A stretch of 18,705 nt of DNA from CAZKTS01 sp964555735 (GTDB lineage Bacteria > Actinomycetota > Acidimicrobiia > IMCC26256 > PALSA-555): NCBI GenBank assembly GCA_964555735.1, contig CAZKTS010000294.1:1-18705 (forward strand), read 5' to 3'. Below are positions 6,377 to 13,809 of the stretch, piece after piece. Numbering within the stretch: the first letter of the stretch is position 1; each line of letters begins with the position of its first letter. The position numbers were made by a program, and so were the translations under genes. The notes under the pieces are model-generated. The model saw only the letters and a list, made by a program, of their open reading frames with translations, had not been told where the DNA came from and made no database searches.

Positions 6377-7681
6377 ATGAGCGACGACCGAGAGCACTGG
6401 CAGAACTGGGGCCGCACCCAGGAGTGCCGCCCGGCCACCACCGAGCTGTGCTCGTCGGTGCTCGAGCTCGCCGAGGAGCTGGAGCGGGCGCGCGCCCTCG
6501 ACCAGACGGTGAAGGTCGTGGGGAGCGGGCACTCCTTCACCGACGTCGCGTGCACCGACGGTCGCCTCATCGAGCTGTCCGGTCTCGACCGGGTGCTCGA
6601 GGTCGACGTCGACGCGGCGCGCGTGACCGTCGAGGCCGGCATCACGATCCAGCAGCTCAACCTGGAGCTCGGACTGCGCGGGCTGGCGCTGCGCAACATG
6701 GGCGACATCGACCGCCAGACGCTCGCGGGCGCGATCGCCACCGGCACCCACGGCACCGGGGTGACCTTCGGCGGGCTCGCGACCTTCATCACGGGGATGG
6801 AGCTGCTCACCGCCGACGGCGAGACGATGTGGTGCTCTGCCGACGAGGAGCCCGAGGTGTTCGCGTGCGCTCGCGTCGGGCTGGGCGCGCTCGGGATCGT
6901 CACGAAGGTACAGCTGCAGTGCGTGCCCGCGTTCAACCTCCACCACGTGGAGCGCCGCCGCCGGCTGCCCGACGTGCTCGCCGAGCTCGACGATGCCGTC
7001 GCCGCGAACGAGCACTTCGAGTTCTACTGGTTGCCGCACACCGAGACGTGCGCCACCCTCGCCAACAACCGCACCGAGCAAGCGGCCGACCGCAAGAGCG
7101 CGTACAAGACCTGGCGGGCCGAGGTCTTCTACCCGAACATCGTGTTCGGGGCGTTCGTCGCCGCGGGCCGCGCGTTGCCGACCCAGATCCCGCGCCTCGC
7201 GGAGATGATCGCGGGCACGGTGGGTTCGGCCGAGCTCGTGGGGCGCAGCGATCAGGTCTTCGTGAGCACGCGGCTGCTGCGCTTCGCCGAGATGGAGTAC
7301 TCCGTGCCGCGCGAGCACGCGGTCGCGGCCATCGAGGGGGTGCGCGACCTCTTCGACGACGAGGGGCTTCGCGTCTCGTTCCCGATCGAGGTGCGGTTCG
7401 TCGCGGCCGACGACATCCCGCTGAGCATGGCGCAGGGTCGCGACTCGTGCTTCGTCGCCGTCCACATGACGCGCGGCGTCGACTACGAGCCCTACTTCCG
7501 AGCCGTCGAGGCCGTGATGGACTCCTTCGGTGGGCGGCCCCACTGGGGCAAGCTCCACTTCCAGACCGCGGCCACGCTCGCGCCCCGGTACCCGGAGTGG
7601 GACCGCTTCCTGGCGGTCCGCGACCGTCTCGATCCGGACCGGCGCTTCACCAACGCGTATCTCGACCGTGTGCTCGGCTGA
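6377..7681 (+). CDS. FAD-linked oxidase of the D-arabinono/L-gulono-1,4-lactone oxidase family
   Basis: 434 residues, the normal size for this family. Seen: the FAD-binding (PCMH-type) domain with VVGSGHSFTD (47-56), whose His52 is at the position that binds flavin covalently in animal gulonolactone oxidase; the second FAD segment ATGTHGTG (121-128); and the C-terminal ALO domain with RPHWGKLHF (about 387-395), diagnostic of aldonolactone oxidases. Known: these enzymes oxidise sugar lactones or sugar alcohols with O2 or another acceptor; bacterial members include gulonolactone dehydrogenase, alditol and xylitol oxidases. The exact substrate is unclear. No signal peptide or membrane helix is obvious, so it is probably cytosolic. 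Likely in one transcript with the protease gene 41 bases upstream. Confidence 0.9.
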   Translation: MSDDREHWQNWGRTQECRPATTELCSSVLELAEELERARALDQTVKVVGSGHSFTDVACTDGRLIELSGLDRVLEVDVDAARVTVEAGITIQQLNLELGLRGLALRNMGDIDRQTLAGAIATGTHGTGVTFGGLATFITGMELLTADGETMWCSADEEPEVFACARVGLGALGIVTKVQLQCVPAFNLHHVERRRRLPDVLAELDDAVAANEHFEFYWLPHTETCATLANNRTEQAADRKSAYKTWRAEVFYPNIVFGAFVAAGRALPTQIPRLAEMIAGTVGSAELVGRSDQVFVSTRLLRFAEMEYSVPREHAVAAIEGVRDLFDDEGLRVSFPIEVRFVAADDIPLSMAQGRDSCFVAVHMTRGVDYEPYFRAVEAVMDSFGGRPHWGKLHFQTAATLAPRYPEWDRFLAVRDRLDPDRRFTNAYLDRVLG

Positions 7682-7691
7682 GGCCTAATCT
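7662..7691 (+). promoter_or_regulatory. Promoter of the PH/SHOCT protein gene, leaderless geometry
   Basis: TAATCT (7686-7691) ends exactly 6 bases before the ATG at 7698. TCGACC at 7662-7667 with an 18-base spacer is a fair -35. It overlaps the last codons of the oxidase gene, so the PH protein can be transcribed independently. No Shine-Dalgarno precedes the ATG. Confidence 0.6.
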
Positions 7692-7697
7692 CCCGGC

Positions 7698-8366
7698 ATG
7701 CCGTACCCGAAGAACCTGATCAACGAGGGCGAGAACGTCGCCCTCGACCTCCGCCCGCACTGGTGGTACTTCTCCAAGCACATCCTCACGGGCATCCCGC
7801 TGTTCATCGTGATCGTGATCATCTTCGGGATCGACGACGACACGGTGCAGCAGGTCGCCGGGTTCATCGTCGCTGCGCTGGCGATCGCCTGGGCGGTGTG
7901 GCTCTTCGTGAAGTTCCTCCAGTGGACGCGCACCTACTTCGTCGTCACCGACCAGCGCGTGGTTTATCGCACCGGCGTGTTCGCCCGGCACGGTGTCGAG
8001 ATCCCGCTGGAGCGGATCAACAACCTGAACTTCCACCAGGGCATCTTCGAGCGGATGATCGGCGCCGGCGACCTCGACATCCAGTCCGCCGGCGACGAGG
8101 GCACGACGGTCTTCGAGAACGTCCGCCACCCCGACGGCGTGCAGCAGGAGATCTACCGCCAGATGGAGGCGGACGCGAAGCGCGACGCCGGGCGCGGTGC
8201 CGACGCGATCGGTGACGCGGTGGCGAAGGCCGTCGCGCAGCAGAGCCGCGGCGGGGGCGACGACACCGCGTCGAAGATCGAGCAGCTCGCGAAGCTGCGC
8301 GACCAGGGACACATCACCGCGGCGGAGTACGAGCAGAAGAAGTCGGAGCTGCTCTCGAAGATGTAG
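7698..8366 (+). CDS. Membrane protein with bacterial PH domain (bPH2, YdbS-like) and C-terminal SHOCT motif
   Basis: 222 residues. Seen: two membrane helices (about 29-44 and 53-70); a bPH2 domain (about 78-150) with TYFVVTDQRVVYRTG and VEIPLERINNLNF, the conserved core of the family; a charged and Ala-rich linker (155-188); and a SHOCT-type helix-turn-helix (191-221) reading KIEQLAKLRDQGHITAAEYE. Known: bPH2 proteins are membrane proteins of unclear role; SHOCT motifs are short oligomerisation or contact modules. Its stop codon directly abuts the stop codon of the opposing 2H phosphoesterase gene with no bases between. Family call is firm; cellular role unknown. Confidence 0.9.
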   Translation: MPYPKNLINEGENVALDLRPHWWYFSKHILTGIPLFIVIVIIFGIDDDTVQQVAGFIVAALAIAWAVWLFVKFLQWTRTYFVVTDQRVVYRTGVFARHGVEIPLERINNLNFHQGIFERMIGAGDLDIQSAGDEGTTVFENVRHPDGVQQEIYRQMEADAKRDAGRGADAIGDAVAKAVAQQSRGGGDDTASKIEQLAKLRDQGHITAAEYEQKKSELLSKM

Positions 8367-8906
8367 TCAGGCGCCGAGCTCGAGGTGGTGGCGCAGGCCG
8401 CGCTCTTGCCCACCGTCCTCGATCACGGCGAGGTTGTCGACCCGCAGGTCCCACGCGAGGTCGCGTTCGCCGAGTGCTCGCATGATCTCCGGGAGCCGGG
8501 CCCGTGTCCGCGGTCCCTGCGCGAGGGTCACGTGCGGCACCCACGCCTCCGGTGAGTAGTAGGGGAGGCCGACGCCGAAGCGTGGCGTGCACGAGTCCCA
8601 GATGTCCTGGTGCAGCGCGTCCAGGTCGGCGGAGCGCACGACGCCCATGTAGACGACCGGTTCGACGCCGGTGAACACGCCGATGCCGCTCGTGCGCACG
8701 GTGAACGGCTCGTGGCGCGCCGCGATCTCCTCGAACGTCTCCGCCAGCACGTCGAGGTCGTAGTCGTCCGCGGCCACGTGGTACGAGAAGTGGGTGAAGG
8801 GCTTCACGTAGCGGGTGGTGACGCCGAACGTGGCCTCGAGCTCCCACCAGATGCTGCGGACGGCTTCCGACGTGTCGTGGCCGAGCATCGAGACGAGCGC
8901 GTTCAC
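8367..8906 (-). CDS. 2H phosphoesterase / 2'-5' RNA ligase-like protein
   Basis: 179 residues. Seen: two H-x-S/T motifs in the order and distance expected of the 2H superfamily, THFS (His39-Phe-Ser41) and PHVTL (His125-Val-Thr127). Known: two such histidines form the active site of enzymes that open cyclic phosphates or 2'-5' phosphodiesters (LigT/ThpR, cyclic phosphodiesterases). The substrate is not inferable. The GTG start at 8906 overlaps the TGA of galK as GTGA, which points to translational coupling; ATG at 8888 is a later alternative that would lose six residues. The open frame continues far upstream in this register, but there it is only the shadow of galK. Confidence 0.82.
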   Translation of the reverse strand: MNALVSMLGHDTSEAVRSIWWELEATFGVTTRYVKPFTHFSYHVAADDYDLDVLAETFEEIAARHEPFTVRTSGIGVFTGVEPVVYMGVVRSADLDALHQDIWDSCTPRFGVGLPYYSPEAWVPHVTLAQGPRTRARLPEIMRALGERDLAWDLRVDNLAVIEDGGQERGLRHHLELGA

Positions 8907-10042
8907 TGCGGAAAGCCTAGGTCTCCTCCGTCGCGTGCCTGGGTGATCTCGCCGGCGGGACCCGTCGCCCGCACCGCGAACGCCGTGGGCTCCAGGCCGG
9001 TCGCGATGCGGTAGCGGGGAACGACGCGTGCGACGAGGTCCTCCGCGTGGCTGCGCGGCACGAGCGCCACCACGCACCCACCGAACCCGGCGCCCGTGAG
9101 GCGTGCACCGAGCGCGCCGTGCTCGACGAGCAGGTCCACCAGGAGATCCAGCTCCGGCGTCGAGACCTCGAAGTCGTCGCGGAGGCTGGCGTGGCTCGCC
9201 ACCAGGAGCGGGCCCAGGCGGTCGATGTCGCCCGCTCGCAGCGCGTCGGCGAACGCTTGCACGCGGGCGTTCTCGGAGACGACATGGCGCGCCCGAGGGT
9301 CGTCGGCCACCGCGTCGGCGGTCGCGTCGCGCAGGGCCGGGACGCCGAGTCGCGCCGCTGCGGCTTCGCACGCGGCACGGCGCTCGGCGTACTCGCTCCC
9401 CACGAGCGTGCGGGCCACGCCGGAGTGCACGACCACGACGCCGAGCGAGCGCGGGATCGCGATCGGGGTCGCGGTGAGCGAGCGGCAGTCGATGAGCAGG
9501 GCGTGACCCTCGACGCCGAGCAGCGAGCACAGCTGGTCCATGAGACCGCCCGGTACGCCGGTGGCGCGGACCTCGGCATCGAGCGCGGCGCGTGCCGCCT
9601 CCGTGGCCGAGAGCTCGAGGTGGGCGTGGGCTGCGATCGCGATGAGCAGCGCGACGGTGAGGGCGGAGCTGGAGGAGAGCCCGGACCCCGCGGGGACGGT
9701 CGACGTGACCGCGAGGTCGAGCGACGGCACGGTGCCGCCGAGATCCGTGACCGTGGCGAGCACCCCGGCGAGGAAGCGACCCCAGGGTGGCTCGACCGAC
9801 CGCGGATCCTCGGTGCCGTCGGTCGCGAGGTCGACCGCACCCGCGAGCTGGGCCGATCGTGCCCGCACCCGGCCGCGCTGCCCGGGCCGGACGCCGACCA
9901 CGCACTCGCGGTCGATCGCCATCGGCAGGACGTACCCGTCGCAGTAGTCGGTGTGGTCGCCGATGAGGTTCACCCGCCCCGGCGCCCGCCACCTTCTCGC
10001 GGGGCGGGGAGCCCAAGGGTGAGGAAGGGGTTCCGCGGCCAC
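8903..10042 (-). CDS. galK: Galactokinase-like GHMP kinase
   Basis: 379 residues, typical of galactokinase. Seen: APGRVNLIGDHTDYCDGYVLP (motif from about residue 20 to 40), the sugar-binding signature of galactokinases; the GHMP ATP loop PAGSGLSSSSAL (117-128); LMDQ (167-170), whose Asp169 is the catalytic-base equivalent; SEYAERR (216-222), with the galactose-contacting tyrosine; and LTGAGFGGCVVAL (315-327), motif 3. Known: phosphorylates galactose at C1 in the Leloir pathway. Odd: the usual GEHTDY is GDHTDY here, changing a residue that contacts the sugar in characterised enzymes. No galT or galE lies nearby. GTG at 10042 is the only sensible start before the signature. Its TGA overlaps the next gene's GTG by four bases. 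Confidence 0.9.
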   Translation of the reverse strand: MAAEPLPHPWAPRPARRWRAPGRVNLIGDHTDYCDGYVLPMAIDRECVVGVRPGQRGRVRARSAQLAGAVDLATDGTEDPRSVEPPWGRFLAGVLATVTDLGGTVPSLDLAVTSTVPAGSGLSSSSALTVALLIAIAAHAHLELSATEAARAALDAEVRATGVPGGLMDQLCSLLGVEGHALLIDCRSLTATPIAIPRSLGVVVVHSGVARTLVGSEYAERRAACEAAAARLGVPALRDATADAVADDPRARHVVSENARVQAFADALRAGDIDRLGPLLVASHASLRDDFEVSTPELDLLVDLLVEHGALGARLTGAGFGGCVVALVPRSHAEDLVARVVPRYRIATGLEPTAFAVRATGPAGEITQARDGGDLGFPQ

Positions 10043-10079
10043 CGCGCCAGGTTGGCAGCATCCCGCGCTCCGGGCGTCG

Positions 10080-10085
10080 TATCCT
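10080..10085 (+). promoter_or_regulatory. Candidate -10 element of the DUF6159-like gene
   Basis: TATCCT ends 7 bases before the GTG at 10093. The geometry fits a leaderless or nearly leaderless transcript. A TTGGCA at 10052-10057 is 22 bases upstream, too far for a standard -35. It lies in the 50-base gap shared with the divergent galK gene. Confidence 0.5.
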
Positions 10086-10092
10086 CGGGGCC

Positions 10093-10920
10093 GTGCAGCG
10101 GATCCGGACGTCCTGGGAGCTCGGCAAGATCTCGTGGGGCGTGCTGCGGTCGGACCGGACCCTGGCGTGGTTCCCCGTCCTCACGTTCCTCGCGTCGCTG
10201 GTGGTCGCGGCGGTGTTCGCCGGCCTGATCGCCGCGACGGGCCTCGACACGAGCAACGGCCAGGAGAGCCTCGAGCCGATCGGCTGGGTCTTCGTGGTCG
10301 TCGCCTACATCGCCCTCGCGTTCGTTGGCACCTACTTCCTCGGCGCGCTGGTGCACGGCGCCAACGAGCGGCTCGAAGGCCGCGACGCGAACCTCGGTTC
10401 CTCGCTCGGCGCGGCGAACGCCCGGCTCCACCGGATCATCCCGTGGGCGATCCTCCAGGGCACGGTGTCGGTCATCTTGAGTGCGATCGAGGAGCGCGCC
10501 GGGTTCGTCGGCCAGATCGTGGTGCGGCTCATCGGTGCCGCGTGGGCCGTCGTCACGTTCTTGACCGTGCCGGTGATCATGTTCGAGGACCTCGGCCCGT
10601 TCGATGCGCTCAAGCGCTCGGGCTCACTGCTCAAGCAGACCTGGGGCGAGAACCTCCTCGCCCAAGCGGGCTTCGGGCTGCTCGCCCTGGTCGCGAGCCT
10701 GCCGGGTGTCCTCTTCATCGTCGTCGGCGTCACGTCCGACGAGCTCGTGCTCACCATCCCGCTCGTGGGGATCGGCGCGGTGTGGGTGCTGCTCGTGTCG
10801 ATCGTCATCCAGGCGATGGGCGGCATCTATCGCACCGCGCTGTACCGCTTCGCGATCGACGGCCGGGCGCCGTCCGCGTTCGCGAGCGCGCACCTCGACG
10901 AGGCGTTCCGCCAGAAGTAG
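10093..10920 (+). CDS. Polytopic membrane protein, DUF6159-like
   Basis: 275 residues with about five or six hydrophobic segments (near 24-46, 64-88, 145-166, 193-217, 222-248) and a short soluble tail. Seen: an N-terminal SWELGKISWGVLRSDRTLAWFPVL block, and a GALVHGANERLEGRDANLGSSLGAAN loop, both of which resemble what I remember of the DUF6159 family (R-S-W-x-hh-k-x-S-W-x-V-L-r-x-D-k start, and an A-x-x-x-R-h-x-G loop). Function is unknown for the family. Transcribed alone: divergent from galK and convergent, with 3 bases between stops, with the secreted-protein gene. I am fairly sure it is a membrane protein, less sure of the family name. Confidence 0.75.
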   Translation: MQRIRTSWELGKISWGVLRSDRTLAWFPVLTFLASLVVAAVFAGLIAATGLDTSNGQESLEPIGWVFVVVAYIALAFVGTYFLGALVHGANERLEGRDANLGSSLGAANARLHRIIPWAILQGTVSVILSAIEERAGFVGQIVVRLIGAAWAVVTFLTVPVIMFEDLGPFDALKRSGSLLKQTWGENLLAQAGFGLLALVASLPGVLFIVVGVTSDELVLTIPLVGIGAVWVLLVSIVIQAMGGIYRTALYRFAIDGRAPSAFASAHLDEAFRQK

Positions 10921-10923
10921 CCC

Positions 10924-11976
10924 TCAGCGGCTGGACGCGACGAGCAACGGATCGCGCTCGAGCACCACCTGGTACCAGAGGCGCGGGTTCTCCACGTGCA
11001 GCGTCGCGACCACGACCTTCCCGTGGGTCTCGACCGAGACGTCCGACGCGAGGTCGCTCCACGGCCGACGGTTCGCGGCCGTCCCGGTCGTGAGCGTCGA
11101 CTGCAGCCGCTCGGCGTTCTCGGTGGCCGTCGCGGGGTCGTCGTGGACGAGCACGACGTACATGACCGGGCCGTCGCTGTCGGCGCCGGCAGCGGTCGCG
11201 AACCCGAGGTACGGGAGGAGCGTCGGCTCGCCCGGGTCGCGCTCGGCGGGCTCGACCTGCTCGCCCATCGCCGCAGCGAAGGCGCCGGTCTCGGCGAGCG
11301 TGTCGTCGAGCGTCGAGAAGACCGGGTCGTCCGCCAGTGACGGCCGGTCGCCGGCCGCGGCGTCGAGCGACGCTTCGAGCGGCGCGGTGCGCGTCGTCCA
11401 GGTGAGGAACGGTGGGTCGATCGCGAGACGGCCGCCCTGGCCGAGGCGACGCACGGGTGTGATCCGCTTCGGGTCGACCTTCTCGCCGTCCCACGAGAGG
11501 TACTCGACGCCCGCGTGCTCCTTCGTGGTGAGCACGTCGCTCCACGTGTCGTCGGCCTCGGCGGCGTCCTGGATGTCGCCGGCGTCGACGTCGCCGCGCA
11601 GGATCGTCAGGGCCTTCGGGCCGACGCCGGAGTACGCGTCGGCGTCGATGTCGGAGCCGCGGAACCCGAGCTCGGCGGGAACGTCGGTCTCGGGGTCGGC
11701 GGTGGTGAACAGCGGCACGGGTGCGAGCCCCGCGTCCTGCACCAGCTCGAAGAGCTGGTGCGTGCGCTCCTTCGCGTCGCCGCCCGGCTCGGGCGCGTCG
11801 ATCGCCGCGCGCGCGCCGGCGTAGTCGTCGAGGACGACCAGCTCTCGGTACACCGGCCGATCGGGCACGCGTGCGAGGAGGTCGGTCCACGACGAGTCGC
11901 CGCCGGCGCCGGCCGGCAGCACTGCCGCGCCGACGATGGCGACCGCGAGCCCGGCGATTGCGAGCGCGCGTCTCAT
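10924..11976 (-). CDS. Secreted protein of unknown function
   Basis: 350 residues. Seen: a Sec-type signal peptide (MRRALAIAGLAVAIVGAAVLPAGAGG, cleavage near residue 24) without a lipobox cysteine, and no later membrane helix. The mature protein is acidic, rich in Asp, Ala and Thr, and has no cysteine. A segment near 210-245 (SLDAAAGDRPSLADDPVFSTL) resembles the 'sLADdp.f..aL' phrase seen in DUF3352-type extracellular proteins, a weak hint only. The ATG overlaps the TGA of the upstream LLM oxidoreductase as ATGA, so the two should be co-translated, but an F420 enzyme and an exported protein share no obvious task. I do not recognise a function. Confidence 0.7.
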   Translation of the reverse strand: MRRALAIAGLAVAIVGAAVLPAGAGGDSSWTDLLARVPDRPVYRELVVLDDYAGARAAIDAPEPGGDAKERTHQLFELVQDAGLAPVPLFTTADPETDVPAELGFRGSDIDADAYSGVGPKALTILRGDVDAGDIQDAAEADDTWSDVLTTKEHAGVEYLSWDGEKVDPKRITPVRRLGQGGRLAIDPPFLTWTTRTAPLEASLDAAAGDRPSLADDPVFSTLDDTLAETGAFAAAMGEQVEPAERDPGEPTLLPYLGFATAAGADSDGPVMYVVLVHDDPATATENAERLQSTLTTGTAANRRPWSDLASDVSVETHGKVVVATLHVENPRLWYQVVLERDPLLVASSR

Positions 11977-12899
11977 GCGAACACGGGCAGGACCTCGGTG
12001 GCGAAGCGGTCGAGCCCATCAGCATCGAACGGCGCGCGCAGCGCGAGGATCAGGCGGTCGGCACCGGCATCGCGGTACTCGCCGACCGTGTCGACGATCT
12101 CCTGGGTGCTCCCGATCAAGGTGCTCTTGCGGACCCAGTCGGCCATGCCGCCGAAGCGTTCGAGCAGCTCGTCTTCCGACCAGGCCAGGGTTACGTTCAC
12201 GCTTCGCTCGATGGTTGCCGGGTCGCGACCCTCGCGTTCGCAGTGCGCATCCAGGACGTCGGACTTCCGACGGTAGGTGCCGGGATGCACGAACGGCACG
12301 TTCCAGCCGTCGGCGTGGCGGGCCGCGGTGCGGAGGGTGACCTTCTCGCCACCCCCGCCGATCCAGAGCGGCAGCCGTGCTTGCACGGGCTTCGGGTCGC
12401 AGCGCGCCGCGGTGAGGTCGTAGAACTCGCCGTGGTGCTCGGCGACGTCCTCGGTGAGGAGGGCGCGGATCACCTGGATCGCCTCTTCGGTGCGCCGCAG
12501 TCGGACCGGGACGTCCTCGAACGGGATGCCGTACGCCGCGAACTCGCCCTGGTGCCACCCGCCCCCGAGCCCGATCGTGATGCGGCCGCCCGAGAGGTGA
12601 TCGAGCGTGGCGGCTGCGTTCGCGAGCACCGCAGGGTGCCGGAAGCCGACGCAGTAGACGAGGCTCCCGCACCGAACCCGCGACGTCTCGAGCGCGAGCG
12701 CGGCGTGCGCGGCCACTGCCTCGAGGCTCGACGATCCGGACGAGAGGGTGCCGTCGCCGGACGCCGTCGCGTCGGCGGCGTAGAAGTGGTCCCAGATCGA
12801 GATCCAGTCGAAGCCGGCGTGGGCTTCGATCTGTCGCCACAGCGCGCGCAGCTCGTCGGTGGTGGTGTTCTGGAGGCCGGTGTGCACGCCGAACTGCAC
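11973..12899 (-). CDS. LLM-class F420-dependent oxidoreductase
   Basis: 308 residues from the GTG at 12899. Seen: the luciferase-like TIM-barrel N-terminus QFGVHTG, SIWDHFY (34-40), VGFRHPAVLANAAATLD (84-100), SGGRITIGLGGGWHQGEF (103-120) and LPLWIGGGGEKVTLRTAARHADGWN (177-200). The GGRxxxGLGaGW and PxxIGGxGExxTLRxAAxxADGWN patterns are typical of actinobacterial F420 members. Known: these enzymes move hydride between F420 and diverse substrates; the specific substrate is unknown. A longer frame begins at 12947, but those 16 residues (MCARHRCSR...) are not family-like. TAGGGT lies 8 bases before the GTG. Divergent from the PAC2 gene; overlaps the secreted-protein gene downstream by four bases. 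Confidence 0.9.
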   Translation of the reverse strand: MQFGVHTGLQNTTTDELRALWRQIEAHAGFDWISIWDHFYAADATASGDGTLSSGSSSLEAVAAHAALALETSRVRCGSLVYCVGFRHPAVLANAAATLDHLSGGRITIGLGGGWHQGEFAAYGIPFEDVPVRLRRTEEAIQVIRALLTEDVAEHHGEFYDLTAARCDPKPVQARLPLWIGGGGEKVTLRTAARHADGWNVPFVHPGTYRRKSDVLDAHCEREGRDPATIERSVNVTLAWSEDELLERFGGMADWVRKSTLIGSTQEIVDTVGEYRDAGADRLILALRAPFDADGLDRFATEVLPVFA

Positions 12900-12907
12900 G
12901 GGTTCGC

Positions 12908-12913
12908 ACCCTA
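12908..12913 (-). promoter_or_regulatory. Candidate -10 element of the LLM oxidoreductase gene
   Basis: Minus-strand TAGGGT ends 8 bases before the GTG at 12899, nearly leaderless. No clear -35. It forms a divergent promoter pair with the element at 12959-12964 inside a 71-base gap. Confidence 0.45.
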
Positions 12914-12958
12914 GCGAAGCACGAGAACAACGGTGCCGGGCGCACACGGGTCACCCGG

Positions 12959-12964
12959 TACCGT
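12959..12964 (+). promoter_or_regulatory. -10 element of the PAC2 gene, leaderless geometry
   Basis: TACCGT ends exactly 6 bases before the GTG at 12971. A GGAGG string at 12965-12969 is only one base from the GTG, too close to serve as a normal Shine-Dalgarno, so leaderless initiation fits better. No clear -35. Confidence 0.55.
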
Positions 12965-12970
12965 GGAGGT

Positions 12971-13792
12971 GTGCTCGACGTCGAGACCTGGCCCCAGCTG
13001 CGCGACCCGGTGCTGATCGTCGCGCTCACCGGTTGGGTCGACGCGGGCGAAGCGGGGGCCGTCGCCGGCGCCTCGGTCGCGGCGAACCTCGAGGGCGGGC
13101 GCGTGTTCGGCCGCTACGACCTCACCGACCTCGTGGACCTCCAACAGACCCGCCCGACCGTCGAGCTGGTCGACGGCGAGACCCGCCGCATCACATGGCC
13201 GTCGATCGAGCTCACCGCCGGCCGCGCGGGGCGCGACGTCGTGGTCGCCCTCGGGCCCGAGCCGTCGCTGCGGTGGCCCACCGTCACGCGCGAGCTCGTC
13301 GACGCGTTCGTGCGGCTCGGGGTCACCGAGGCCTTCACGCTCGGAGGCATGCCTGCGGTGGCGTCGCACCGGCGTCCGGTGAGCGTGCTCGCGACCGCCT
13401 CGAAGCACTCGTTGGCGCAGGAGGTCGGTGCGATGCGCACCGACTACGTGGGCCCCACCGGCATCCAGACCGTGCTCCAGCTCGAGCTCGGCGAGCGGGG
13501 GATCCCCACCGTCGGGCTCTGGGCGCAGGTGCCCCACTACGTGTCGGGCAACCCCTCACCACCGGCGGTGCGCGCGCTGCTGGAGCGGCTGCGCGAGCTC
13601 GCCGGCGTCTCTGTCGACCTCAGCCTCCTCGACGACCAGGCCGGCACCTACGCCGACAAGGTGGAGGAGGGCCTCGCCGACCGGCCCGACGTCGCGGAGC
13701 TGGTCCGGGCCATCGAGGAGCAGGCTGTGGAGGACGTCTCCGGGGACGCGCTCGCGGCCGAGATCGAGCGCTTCCTGCGCGAGCAGCAGTAG
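12971..13792 (+). CDS. PAC2 family protein
   Basis: 273 residues. Seen: an N-terminal DPVLIVALTGWVDAGEAGAVA (about 12-32), the PAC2 opening motif; VALGPEPSLRW in the middle; a LGGMPAVASHRRPVSVLATAS block; and GLWAQVPHYVSGNPSPPAVRALLERL, which is characteristic of actinobacterial PAC2 proteins, with a helical C-terminus (about 225-273). Known: PAC2 is the fold of eukaryotic and archaeal proteasome assembly chaperones; actinobacteria carry the homologue widely, but its role is not settled. No proteasome gene lies in this window. The start is backed by TACCGT at 12959 and by the motif beginning only 12 residues in. A GC hairpin directly follows the stop. Confidence 0.9.
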   Translation: MLDVETWPQLRDPVLIVALTGWVDAGEAGAVAGASVAANLEGGRVFGRYDLTDLVDLQQTRPTVELVDGETRRITWPSIELTAGRAGRDVVVALGPEPSLRWPTVTRELVDAFVRLGVTEAFTLGGMPAVASHRRPVSVLATASKHSLAQEVGAMRTDYVGPTGIQTVLQLELGERGIPTVGLWAQVPHYVSGNPSPPAVRALLERLRELAGVSVDLSLLDDQAGTYADKVEEGLADRPDVAELVRAIEEQAVEDVSGDALAAEIERFLREQQ

Positions 13793-13793
13793 C

Positions 13794-13809
13794 CCCCTGG
13801 GCGCAGGGG
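13794..13809 (+). terminator. Hairpin directly after the PAC2 stop codon
   Basis: CCCCTG (13794-13799), loop GGCG, CAGGGG (13804-13809): a perfect 6-bp GC stem two bases after the stop. There is no U-tract, as is common for actinobacterial terminator-like hairpins, so real termination is uncertain. Confidence 0.4.

Noticed and set aside
8907..10256. Very long minus-strand frame that would join upstream sequence to the 2H phosphoesterase
   Set aside because: It overlaps galK throughout; the sequence before the GTG at 8906 is a low-complexity Arg-rich shadow, while galK has all family motifs.
12900..12947. Longer start of the LLM oxidoreductase at 12947
   Set aside because: The extra residues are Cys/Arg-rich and unlike the family, and would cross the gene's own candidate -10.
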